This document shows positions 1 to 6,516 of a DNA stretch of 9,393 nt, in pieces. The notes under the pieces are model-generated. The model did not search any database and was not told the origin of the DNA. It worked only from the letters and a program-made list of their open reading frames with translations. Source of the DNA: an uncultured Prevotellaceae bacterium (lineage in GTDB: Bacteria > Bacteroidota > Bacteroidia > Bacteroidales > Bacteroidaceae); the NCBI GenBank assembly GCA_946415695.1, contig CAMKTM010000088.1, positions 1 to 9,393 on the forward strand, written 5' to 3'. The translations under genes and the position numbers were made by a program. The stretch's first letter is position 1. The number at the start of each line of letters is the position of its first letter.

Positions 1-157
1 TAACGCCAAAGATGCTGCCCGAATAGACAAGAATCTGTCCGAAAAGCATCAATACGCTGCCATCTATCTCACCTTCGGGCGGCATGAAGAGGCTGATGGT
101 TGTCAAAATGCAACTAAAAGCCAAGAGAAAAGCTCCCGCATATCGTACAGGTCTGTT
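1..157 (-). CDS. Small two-helix membrane protein, partial, lacking a normal start
   Basis: Reading right to left, an open frame of 52 codons begins just after an in-frame TGA (158-160) and runs off the left window edge. It encodes a hydrophobic stretch (residues about 6-24, GAFLLAFSCILTTISLF), a short polar turn with MPPEGEID, and a second hydrophobic stretch (about 35-51). From memory this resembles a family of small, often phage- or mobile-region-associated Bacteroidales hypothetical membrane proteins, whose members usually start with a Met and a few basic residues. Here no ATG or GTG lies between the TGA and the first helix. An ATG two codons before the helix is in another frame that stops after 14 codons. 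The 22-bp repeat array begins at 159, where the start codon should be, so the 5' end may have been lost when the array formed. A TTG start (CTC TTG) is possible but would remove part of helix 1. Function unknown. Confidence 0.45.
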
Positions 158-158
158 T

Positions 159-290
159 CAATAAAAGTGTGCTTCGTTGACAATAAAGGCGTGCCGCGTT
201 GACAATAAAGGTGTGCTTCGTTGGCAATAAAGGCGTGCTTCGTTGGCAATAAAGGCGTGCTTCGTTGACAATAAAGGCGTGCCTCGTTCT
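159..290 (+). repeat. Six head-to-tail 22-bp tandem repeats (cluster 1)
   Basis: Six units start at 159, 181, 203, 225, 247 and 269, each exactly 22 bp with no spacer. The shared core is CAATAAAGGCGTGC followed by YTCGTTGR or CGCGTTGA. Unit 1 is the most divergent (AAAAGTGTGC), and the last unit ends CGTTCT as it leads into the hairpin segment. A seventh copy lies at 332-353 after the hairpins. The strict 22-bp phase, about two helical turns, and absence of unique spacers rule out CRISPR. The same family recurs in inverse orientation at 4371-4436 and 6850-6978. Function unknown; candidates are a protein-binding array, a MITE-derived intergenic repeat or a slippage-generated tandem. Confidence 0.9.
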
Positions 291-346
291 CGGCGCTCTA
301 GCGCCAAGGCGCGCTTTTAATGCGCGGACGACAATAAAGGCGTGCC
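269..346 (+). repeat. Left arm of a 78-bp long-range inverted repeat with two hairpins
   Basis: The segment consists of 22-bp unit 6, two back-to-back hairpins and the start of unit 7. Hairpin 1 (292-305) has arms GGCGCT/AGCGCC around CT. Hairpin 2 (310-326) has arms CGCGC/GCGCG around a 7-base AT loop. The reverse complement of 6857-6934 matches this block at roughly 70 of 78 positions by hand alignment, with the hairpin core nearly identical. The differences are mainly AAAGG versus AAGAG in the repeat units and one base in the hairpin-2 loop. Confidence 0.85.
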
Positions 347-438
347 GCGTTTTTTAGGATGACGTGCAATGTGTTTTAAGGAGAAGACCGTTTTTCGCTC
401 CAAACACGTCACTTTGAGAAAAATTATCTCGCTCTCTG

Positions 439-470
439 TTTGTGCCTTTCGGCAGAAAATTGTATTTTTG
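439..470 (+). promoter_or_regulatory. Bacteroidetes-type sigma-ABfr promoter
   Basis: TTTG at 439-442 is followed after 20 bases by TATTTTTG at 463-470, an exact match to the Bacteroidetes -33/-7 consensus (TTTG, 19-21 N, TAnnTTTG). Transcription would begin near 476-480, giving a leader of about 25-30 nt before the ATG at 505. The upstream in-frame ATG at 442 lies inside this promoter, which argues against it as the start. Confidence 0.8.
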
Positions 471-504
471 CAGAAGGTTTTTACTTACTTTGTTACTAAC
501 AACT

Positions 505-1263
505 ATGAATTACCAAACTTTCAGAAATATTTTGTTGAGCCTCGGTCTATTGGCTTCCACCTCGGCTTTGGCTCAAGAATTAAGCGCGGAATTGCAGTTG
601 AGCACCGACGAGGAGACTTGTTGGTACCGCATCTGCAGCGCAGTTCCCGGCATGACGGACTTTGCCATGACGGACGTGAACGCCGGCGGCGACAGCGAAG
701 ACCAGGAGGATTTGTGGCGCCCCGCCCTGTATCTGCTACAGACGGAAACGGCGGACTACCGTTCGCAGTGGAAGCTGACGGCAGGCGAGGACGGCAAGGT
801 GGTCATCACGAACCGTGCCACGGGAAACAGCATCGGCAGCGTCTCCATGAATGCCGGCAACCACAACGTGACGCAGCTCACGCCAGGGGCCACACCGGGC
901 TTCACCGTCACAAGCCTTGGCAACAATGCCTTCAAGCTGGAAAGCGTGGAGGACGACGGCGTGAACCGCTGCCTTGCCTTGGCGGAAAAAGACAGCGAAC
1001 CACTCTCCTACCCCGAGACGGACGAAGGCACGTCCGCCGTGGGATGGCAGTTCCTCGCCGTCGAGATTGACACTGGCCTCGGCTCCACGACGTCTGGCCG
1101 CACCATTGTTCGCGTGGCCGACGGCCGCATCGCCGTCGAGAACAGCACGGGCTGGACGCTCTTCAACGCCCAGGGCGAAGAAATGCCCCGCACCACGCCG
1201 CTGCCCACCGGCGTCTATCTGGTCAAGTTGCCGCAGAAGACAGTGAAAGTCCTCATCCCATAA
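505..1263 (+). CDS. Secreted beta-trefoil-like protein with T9SS-like C-terminal module
   Basis: 252 residues from the ATG at 505. The frame stays open back to 442, but that start lies within the promoter and would put a basic extension before a well-formed signal peptide. Residues 1-24 form the signal peptide (hydrophobic LLSLGLLASTS, cleavage ALA|Q). Residues about 35-188 include segments such as YLLQ, WKLTAGEDGKVVITNRATG, CLAL and WQFLAVE, which look like ricin-type/beta-trefoil repeats of the kind found in Bacteroidota surface proteins. Residues about 196-252 (IVRVADGRIAVEN, LFNAQGEE, LPTGVYLVKL, KVLIP) resemble the C-terminal sorting-type beta-domain common in Prevotella and Porphyromonas secreted proteins. 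That suggests export and surface attachment by the type IX system, if the organism has one. The next gene starts 65 bp later with no visible promoter, so the two are probably co-transcribed. Ligand or activity unknown; the domain assignments are by resemblance. Confidence 0.75.
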   Translation: MNYQTFRNILLSLGLLASTSALAQELSAELQLSTDEETCWYRICSAVPGMTDFAMTDVNAGGDSEDQEDLWRPALYLLQTETADYRSQWKLTAGEDGKVVITNRATGNSIGSVSMNAGNHNVTQLTPGATPGFTVTSLGNNAFKLESVEDDGVNRCLALAEKDSEPLSYPETDEGTSAVGWQFLAVEIDTGLGSTTSGRTIVRVADGRIAVENSTGWTLFNAQGEEMPRTTPLPTGVYLVKLPQKTVKVLIP

Positions 1264-1328
1264 CAGGGACGCTACAGCGGAACAACGTCATAACATAATA
1301 TCGGAACCATAAAAAATAGCTTATCAAG

Positions 1329-4300
1329 ATGAAAAAACATATATCCCTGCTTCTTACCTTTTCGCTCTTTTACCTTTTCGCGACTTCCACCGCCCTGGCC
1401 CAGAACTACTTCGTCAGCTCGCTGGCAACGCCGGGAGCCGCTACCTTCAATTCCGACAAGATTGCCGACGGCGTCATCACACTTCCCTTCACCGCCTCGA
1501 CAGAAACCATCGAGATTGACACCAATCAGGATGCCACGGTCACAAGCGACGCCGACTGGTGCCAGGCCTCCTATGCCGACAAGACGCTCACGCTGACCGT
1601 CACGGAAAACGCCTCCGACGATGCCCGCACCGCTCTGCTCAGCATTCGCAGCAAGGACTTCCATCCGCTGGTCGTCACGGTCAAGCAGGAAGCCCGACTG
1701 GCCTTTGCCGTCATCTCCGACACGCACGTCGGCAACAACTTCGGCGGACAGTATCTGGTAAAGGTTCCGAGGGCTCTGCGAAACCTGACGAGCAAGGGCA
1801 GGCTCGACGCCCTGGCCGTCGTGGGCGACCTCACCGACCATGGCGACACAGGCCAATACACCGAGTTCGTGCAGATCTTCGGCAACGACGAGAACTTCGT
1901 CAACCCTGTGGACAACTTACTCTTCATGATGGGCAACCACGACAACTACAACTCCAACGGACAAGGCAACTACAAGAACGGGCTGAAAAGCTTCAACATC
2001 AAGAACGGCCGACAGACGAGCTATCCGCTCCATCAGTATAAGCTCATCAAGGGCTATCCCTTCATCACCATCAGCCAGCTGGCAGGTGCGAACAACGACG
2101 ACAACGCCAGCAACGGCACAAGCTCTTACCCAAGCACCTCGGTCAGCACCCTGCGCCGCTATCTGAAGCAAGCCGCAGAGGATGCTCCCGGCAAACCCAT
2201 CTTCATCTTCACCCATGTAGCACCTCGCTGGACGTGCTACAGCTCTTGGGGCGAGATAGAAGGTGCAGCCTGGGCCATGAAAGTGCTGAACCCCATCCTC
2301 AACGACTACCCCCAGGCCGTCGTCTTCTGCGGCCACAGCCACTATCCGCTTGGCGACCCACGCAGCATCCATCAGGGCGCAAACCCAAAAAGCTCGCGAG
2401 GCAACTACTACACGGTCATCAACACCGCCAGCACCACCTACTCGGAAATCAATCCTGGAGCTGTGGATGCAGGCATACATCCCGAAAACTTCAAGAACGT
2501 CACCGAGGGAATGATTCTCGTGGAGCAGCCCAACGGCGACATCGAAATCCGCCGCTACGACACCTTTCGCGACGTGGAGATTGACCCCGAGCACCGCTGG
2601 GTGCTGAAGGCTCCCTTCGACGGCAGCATGTTCCAATACGCCGACATCCGCGATGCCGACGACAACCCCAACAACGTTCCACTGCGCGACGGTCTGCCCG
2701 CTCCCGAATTCCGCACCGAAAATCCCCTCAGGACGGACGTCTATCCCACAGACGTGACGGTTCAATTCGACCAGGCTACGGACAACGAATGCGTCTTCCG
2801 CTACACGATTCGCTTGCTCAAGGACGGCGTGGAAGTCAAGAAAGCGTCCGTCTTCTCGCAGTTCTACCTTACGACAGACATGCCGCAGACGCTCTCCCGC
2901 ACCTTCGAAGGCTTGACCCCGAACACGGAATACCAGGCCGAAGTGGTTGCCTACGACTCTTGGGACAACCCCTCGCAGCCGCTCACTGCCACCTTCACCA
3001 CTCCTGCCGACGATGCCCCCATGCCCGAACCGCTCGGAGCCTGGACGTTCGACAATCCCGACGACCTCCTGGCTGGCACTGGCACTGCGACGCTTCAGGG
3101 CGCATACCATGATTATGGTCAAGTGGCACCGCGCGAACTGGCGAACCTGAGCATCAAGGCTGTGAAAGGTCCCGCCGAAGAGAACGGAGCCATCGCCGTC
3201 CCACAGCACAACAGCCTGCTCCTGAACACCAACATCAACACCAACAGCCTCAGCACATACACCTTCCTCATGGACATCAACGTGCCGGACGTCAACAGCG
3301 GCTACACGGCGCTCTATCAGAACGACCTCACGAACACGAAGGACGGCAGCCTCTTCATCAACAAGAACGGAGAGATAGGCAAAGGCGTAGCAGGCCTGGG
3401 CTATCATGGTTCGCTGACGGGGAAGAACTGGTACCGCGTCCTCTTCGTCGTCAGAGACAACTGGGCGAAGGTATATGTTGACGGCAGCCTCGTCGGGCAG
3501 AGCACTTCGGAAGATGCCGAGAACTGGCTGATGAGCACCGGCGCACTGTTCTTTGCAGACAACGATGATACCGACGGCGTAGAGGAACATCTTGTCAACG
3601 TCGCCGAGATGCGCTTCTGGGACAAAGCCCTCACCGCCAGTCATGCCATACAGCTCGGCACAGCAATCCCCGAGCAAGAGCCCGTGGAAGTCACAATTCC
3701 CGAAGCCATTGGCACCTGGACGTTCAACAATCCGGACAACCTCCTGGAAGGCACAGGCACAGCCACCCTGCAAAGCACAAAGCACAGCAAGGGAAGCGTG
3801 ACGGCCTGCTCTCCCGACGAAGCCGGAATCGTGGCAACAGAAGGTCCCGCCACTGCTGGCGGAGCAGTCCTCGTTCCCAAGAACTCAAGCCTCCTCATGG
3901 CTTCCAACCTCGGCGTGAGCCAGCTCTCGACCTACACGGTTCTCTGGGATGTCAAGTCCGACAACTACGCTCCCTTTACTCCCCTCCTGCAAAACAGCCT
4001 CACCAATGCGAAGGACGGCAGCCTCTTCCTCAACAAGAACATGGTGGGACTGAACACAGGCGGCCTGGGGTATCACGGTTCGCTCGTCAACGGCAACTGG
4101 TATCGCATCGTCTTTGTCGTGGAGAACAACTACGCCACGGTCTATGTGAACGGTGAAAGGGTTGGCCAAAGCACACAGCCCATTTCGCAGCACTGGCAAC
4201 TCACCACCGGCGCCCTCTTCTTCGCCGACGAGGACGGAGAGGAAGAAGCCGTCCGGACTGCGGGCATCCGCTTCTGGAACGAAGCCCTCACCGACTCACA

Positions 4301-4334
4301 AGTCAAGAAACTCGGCGCCGTGCCGACTGAATAA
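1329..4334 (+). CDS. Secreted metallophosphoesterase with BACON, Fn3 and two LamG-like domains
   Basis: 1001 residues. Signal peptide 1-24 (MKKHISLLL..., cleavage ALA|Q). Residues about 48-121 form a BACON-like beta-sandwich (ADWCQASYADKTLTLTV, ending VVTVKQEA). Residues about 124-410 are a calcineurin-like phosphoesterase with all the usual metal ligands: D131 and H133 (DTH), D167 (GDLTD), N203 and H204 (GNHDN), H296 (THVAP), H336 and H338 (GHSH). Residues about 465-559 are Fn3-like (LTPNTEYQAEVVAYD). Two tandem LamG/concanavalin-A-like domains follow, about 568-777 and 793-996, each opening WTF(D/N)NPD(D/N)LL and sharing NxLTNxKDGSLF, GLGYHGSL, NWYR and GALFFAD. It probably hydrolyses a phosphoester (nucleotide, phospholipid or phosphorylated glycan) outside the inner membrane, with the C-terminal domains binding glycan. 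The substrate cannot be read from sequence. It lies downstream of the secreted protein at 505-1263 and is likely in the same operon. Confidence 0.88.
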   Translation: MKKHISLLLTFSLFYLFATSTALAQNYFVSSLATPGAATFNSDKIADGVITLPFTASTETIEIDTNQDATVTSDADWCQASYADKTLTLTVTENASDDARTALLSIRSKDFHPLVVTVKQEARLAFAVISDTHVGNNFGGQYLVKVPRALRNLTSKGRLDALAVVGDLTDHGDTGQYTEFVQIFGNDENFVNPVDNLLFMMGNHDNYNSNGQGNYKNGLKSFNIKNGRQTSYPLHQYKLIKGYPFITISQLAGANNDDNASNGTSSYPSTSVSTLRRYLKQAAEDAPGKPIFIFTHVAPRWTCYSSWGEIEGAAWAMKVLNPILNDYPQAVVFCGHSHYPLGDPRSIHQGANPKSSRGNYYTVINTASTTYSEINPGAVDAGIHPENFKNVTEGMILVEQPNGDIEIRRYDTFRDVEIDPEHRWVLKAPFDGSMFQYADIRDADDNPNNVPLRDGLPAPEFRTENPLRTDVYPTDVTVQFDQATDNECVFRYTIRLLKDGVEVKKASVFSQFYLTTDMPQTLSRTFEGLTPNTEYQAEVVAYDSWDNPSQPLTATFTTPADDAPMPEPLGAWTFDNPDDLLAGTGTATLQGAYHDYGQVAPRELANLSIKAVKGPAEENGAIAVPQHNSLLLNTNINTNSLSTYTFLMDINVPDVNSGYTALYQNDLTNTKDGSLFINKNGEIGKGVAGLGYHGSLTGKNWYRVLFVVRDNWAKVYVDGSLVGQSTSEDAENWLMSTGALFFADNDDTDGVEEHLVNVAEMRFWDKALTASHAIQLGTAIPEQEPVEVTIPEAIGTWTFNNPDNLLEGTGTATLQSTKHSKGSVTACSPDEAGIVATEGPATAGGAVLVPKNSSLLMASNLGVSQLSTYTVLWDVKSDNYAPFTPLLQNSLTNAKDGSLFLNKNMVGLNTGGLGYHGSLVNGNWYRIVFVVENNYATVYVNGERVGQSTQPISQHWQLTTGALFFADEDGEEEAVRTAGIRFWNEALTDSQVKKLGAVPTE
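1354..1381 (+). repeat. Short direct repeat inside the signal-peptide coding region
   Basis: TTACCTTTTCGC occurs at 1354-1365 and again at 1370-1381, a 16-bp period, encoding part of the hydrophobic core of the phosphoesterase signal peptide (LTFSLFYLF). The wording resembles the ACCTTTT-rich low-complexity stretch at 8750-8803. It could be a local slippage duplication tolerated because any hydrophobic sequence works here. Confidence 0.55.
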
Positions 4335-4370
4335 GCACAACGACCCTATGAACCCGGCAGACGGCAAGAA

Positions 4371-4436
4371 ACAACAAGGCACGCTCTTATTGTCATAAAG
4401 GCACGCTCTTATTGACAACAAGGCACGCTCTTATTA
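4371..4436 (-). repeat. Three 22-bp tandem repeats, inverse orientation (cluster 2)
   Basis: Units at 4371-4392, 4393-4414 and 4415-4436 share the core AAGGCACGCTCTTATT, again with exact 22-bp phase. On the minus strand the core reads AATAAGAGCGTGCCTT, the same family as cluster 1 but with AAGAG in place of AAAGG. The cluster occupies the gap between the phosphoesterase stop (4334) and the transporter start (4491), together with about 50 bp of unremarkable sequence on each side. No clear -33/-7 promoter was seen in this gap. Confidence 0.85.
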
Positions 4437-4490
4437 CAAACGTCTCGTTCGGCAGTTTGATTGCGGACAGTCAATAAACGATATAAACAC

Positions 4491-5093
4491 ATGGGAACAA
4501 ATTTATTGAACAACAAATGGATGCGGGCGGCAGTGCCTGCTCTACTGATTCACGCCTGCATCGGCAGTGTCTATTGCTGGTCGCTGCTGAAGGGAGACAT
4601 TGCGACGGAGGTGGGATGCTCGGTGAAGGAGATTGAGTTTGCCTTCTCGCTGGCCATCTTCTTTCTCGGCATGTCGGCAGCCTTCGGCGGACGCTTCGTG
4701 GAGAAGAACGTGACGGCGGCTTCGGTGGTCTCCTGTCTCTGCTTCAGCACGGGGCTTCTGCTCACCGTCCTCTCCATCCATTCGAAGTCGGTCCTGGGCA
4801 TCATGCTCAGCTACGGCTGCCTGATGGGCATCGGCCTGGGCATCGGTTATCTGTCGCCGGTCAAGACCTTGATGCTGTGGTTCAAGGAGCACAAGGGCCT
4901 CGCCACGGGCATTGCCATCAGCGGCTTCGGCCTCTCGAAAGTACTGTTCTCGCCGTACATCGAATGGTGCAGCGAGAAGTATGACGTCAGCACGACGCTG
5001 GTCAGCATGTCCGTCATCAGCATCTTCTCGATGCTCACGGCCGCCTACCTCATCCAGAAGCCCGCCGACTGGGTGGAACCCATGGTGAAGTGA
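4491..5093 (+). CDS. N-terminal half of an OFA-like MFS transporter, ended by in-frame TGA
   Basis: 200 residues from the ATG at 4491 (MGTNLLNNKW). A TTG 30 bp upstream is in frame, but the ATG gives the normal cytoplasmic N-terminus. Six transmembrane segments can be traced. The motifs CIGSVYCWSLL in helix 1 and SPVKTLMLWFKEHKGLATG between helices 4 and 5 are typical of the oxalate/formate antiporter (OFA) branch of the major facilitator superfamily, whose members carry organic acids such as lactate, pyruvate or oxalate. The frame ends at a TGA (5091-5093) just after QKPADWVEPMVK, in the central cytoplasmic loop. The same frame continues directly into the C-terminal half, so this is one gene (4491-5735, about 414 codons, normal length) carrying a single premature stop. 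Without readthrough, a six-helix half would normally be inactive. Confidence 0.75.
   Translation: MGTNLLNNKWMRAAVPALLIHACIGSVYCWSLLKGDIATEVGCSVKEIEFAFSLAIFFLGMSAAFGGRFVEKNVTAASVVSCLCFSTGLLLTVLSIHSKSVLGIMLSYGCLMGIGLGIGYLSPVKTLMLWFKEHKGLATGIAISGFGLSKVLFSPYIEWCSEKYDVSTTLVSMSVISIFSMLTAAYLIQKPADWVEPMVK
5091..5093 (+). other. In-frame TGA interrupting the MFS transporter gene
   Basis: The codons read CCC ATG GTG AAG TGA AAG CTG AAG GAC. Both sides are well-conserved transporter sequence in the same frame, so one substitution (for example from TGG, CGA or GGA) explains it. The neighbouring MBL gene ends in TGA (6489-6491), which argues against a recoded genetic code. Possible explanations are a recent nonsense mutation, a sequencing or assembly error, or regulated readthrough. 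Confidence 0.9.
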
Positions 5094-5114
5094 AAGCTGA
5101 AGGACTACTTCCAG

Positions 5115-5735
5115 GTGCTCAAGAACGGCACCTTCATGAAGATTTGGTTCGTGTTCTACATCAACATCACGTGCGGCCTGGCCCTCATCGCCTTCGAGAA
5201 GAACATCGCCGTGACGGTGGGCATAACGGCCGTGGGGCTGCTGTCGTCGCTGACGGCTTTCTTCAACACGGCCGGACGCTTCGGCTACTCCACCGTGTCG
5301 GACTACACAGAGAACAAGCAGACCATCTACAAGATTCTGCTCGCTTCGTCGGTGCTCGTCATGCTCCTCGGTTTTGCACTCGGCAGCAGCAGCATCGTCG
5401 TGGTTGCGATGCTCTGCGTCATCAATGCCGGCTACGGCGGCGGCTTCTCGACCTTGCCCACCCTCCTGCAGAGCAAGTTCGGCATGGAGAAGATAAGCAC
5501 CATCCACGGCCTGGCACTCAGCGCCTGGGCGTGGGCCGGACTGAGCGGCAACCAACTCTCGAACCTCATCATCAATGGGTGGGAGAAGCCCTACGAATAC
5601 CTCTACGTCGTCCTCGCCGTGCTCTACCTCATCGCCTTGCTCCTCACCTTCTCCATCCCTAAGAACAAAGAGCTCATCGACTACGAAGAAGCTCAACAGG
5701 AGTTCTCAAAGATCGACCCGTCGTTCATCGAATAA
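5115..5735 (+). CDS. C-terminal half of the same OFA-like MFS transporter
   Basis: The transporter frame resumes immediately after the TGA (first codon 5094, KLKDYFQVLKNG). If translated separately, the first usable starts are GTG at 5115 or ATG at 5136 (MKIWFVFYINI). It carries helices 7-12, beginning IWFVFYINITCGLALIAFE and including AGYGGGFSTLPTLL and GLALSAWAWAGLSGN, then a polar tail (IPKNKELIDYEEAQQEF) and a TAA at 5733-5735. Coding quality shows no decay: there are no other stops or frameshifts over 206 codons. That fits either a very recent mutation or continued use of this half. The MBL gene starts nine bases downstream, so the two are very likely in one transcript. Function as for the N-half: organic-acid transport in the inner membrane. 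Confidence 0.7.
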   Translation: MLKNGTFMKIWFVFYINITCGLALIAFEKNIAVTVGITAVGLLSSLTAFFNTAGRFGYSTVSDYTENKQTIYKILLASSVLVMLLGFALGSSSIVVVAMLCVINAGYGGGFSTLPTLLQSKFGMEKISTIHGLALSAWAWAGLSGNQLSNLIINGWEKPYEYLYVVLAVLYLIALLLTFSIPKNKELIDYEEAQQEFSKIDPSFIE

Positions 5736-5744
5736 TTCAAGACT

Positions 5745-6491
5745 ATGAAAAAGATTCTCACATGCCTGCTGGCAACATTGGGGTTAACGTCTGCCTGTGC
5801 GCAGCAACCCGCAACAGACACCTACGAGGTGGACGAGTTCCAGACAAAGAGCGGGAAAACCGTCAAGTTCCACGCCCTGATGCATGCCTGCATCCGCATT
5901 GAATGCGACGGGACAGAGATAGAGATTGACCCTGTGGCAAAGCTGAAGGACCGAACGGTGGACTACACCGCCATGCCCAAAGCCGACTACATCTTCGTCA
6001 CACACGAACACGCAGACCATTATGATGCAGAAGCCATCAAACTCCTGACGGGCGAAAAGACACAACTGATTATGAACCAGCGCTGTGCGGACAAGTATGG
6101 CTCCGGCCAAGCAATGGTCAATGGCCAAAGTTTAAGGTTCAATGAGATAAGCGTGGAGGCTGTTCCCGCATACAACACGACGGAAGGCCGCCAGCAGTTC
6201 CATCCCAAGGGACGCGACAACGGCTACATTCTCACCATCGACGGCCTGCGCATCTACATCGCTGGCGACACCGAGGACATCCCCGAAATGGCCGACATCA
6301 AGGACATCGACATCGCCTTCATGCCCTGCAACCAACCTTATACGATGACACCGGAGCAACTCGTCAGGGCTGCCAAAACCATCCGACCAAAGGTGCTCTT
6401 CCCCTATCACTACGGACAGACCGACGTCAGCACCATACCACTCCTGCTGAAGGACGAAGGCATCGACGTCAGAATCCGCCACTACGAATGA
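5745..6491 (+). CDS. Exported UlaG-like metallo-beta-lactamase-fold hydrolase
   Basis: 248 residues. The export signal spans residues 1-18/19: MKKILTCLLATLGLTSAC followed by AQQ. The Cys at 18 could be a lipoprotein acceptor (TSAC, with an atypical Thr at -3), or ACA|Q could be a signal peptidase I site. Residues about 35-245 form an MBL-fold domain of the UlaG/Lactamase_B_3 type. Visible metal ligands are H87, H89, D91 and H92 in THEHADH, then H153 in FHPKG, D175 in AGDTE and H222 in PYHYG. Proteins of this type cleave lactones, phosphoesters or similar bonds; the substrate is not evident. It starts nine bases after the transporter stop, so it may act in the periplasm or at the membrane on a compound handled by that transporter (inference). 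All key residues are present and the length is normal. Confidence 0.85.
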   Translation: MKKILTCLLATLGLTSACAQQPATDTYEVDEFQTKSGKTVKFHALMHACIRIECDGTEIEIDPVAKLKDRTVDYTAMPKADYIFVTHEHADHYDAEAIKLLTGEKTQLIMNQRCADKYGSGQAMVNGQSLRFNEISVEAVPAYNTTEGRQQFHPKGRDNGYILTIDGLRIYIAGDTEDIPEMADIKDIDIAFMPCNQPYTMTPEQLVRAAKTIRPKVLFPYHYGQTDVSTIPLLLKDEGIDVRIRHYE

Positions 6492-6516
6492 AAAGGGGAA
6501 AAGGGGGAAAAGGGAA
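6492..6516 (+). repeat. A/G-only simple repeat between two genes
   Basis: The 25-bp spacer between the MBL stop and the next ATG is made only of A and G, as runs of AAAAGGGG-like units. It may serve as a purine-rich ribosome-binding region for the next gene. It also resembles the GGTGAAAAGG-type low-complexity DNA inserted in the GH43 gene. Confidence 0.6.

Noticed and set aside
159..268. TTGACA-like sigma-70 -35 boxes in the repeats
   Set aside because: GTTGACAATAAAG looks like a -35 box, but Bacteroidota use TTTG/TAnnTTTG promoters, no matching -10 is present, and the string is just part of the repeat unit.
159..353. CRISPR array
   Set aside because: The repeats are contiguous 22-bp units with no unique spacers between them, and no cas genes are present.
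442..504. Longer N-terminus for the secreted protein starting at the ATG at 442
   Set aside because: This start lies inside the promoter and would place a basic extension before a clean signal peptide that begins at 505.
1917..3785. Long minus-strand open frame (622 codons) opposite the phosphoesterase
   Set aside because: It is antisense to a gene with recognisable domains and motifs, its translation has no recognisable domains, and it is a common artefact of GC-rich codon use.
5091..5093. TGA recoded as tryptophan or selenocysteine
   Set aside because: TGA serves as the normal stop of the adjacent MBL gene, no SECIS-like element was recognised, and a transporter loop is not a known selenocysteine site.
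4542..5696. Long minus-strand open frame (384 codons) opposite the transporter
   Set aside because: The translation is rich in H, E, R, D and A, without domain features, and mirrors the transporter coding frame.
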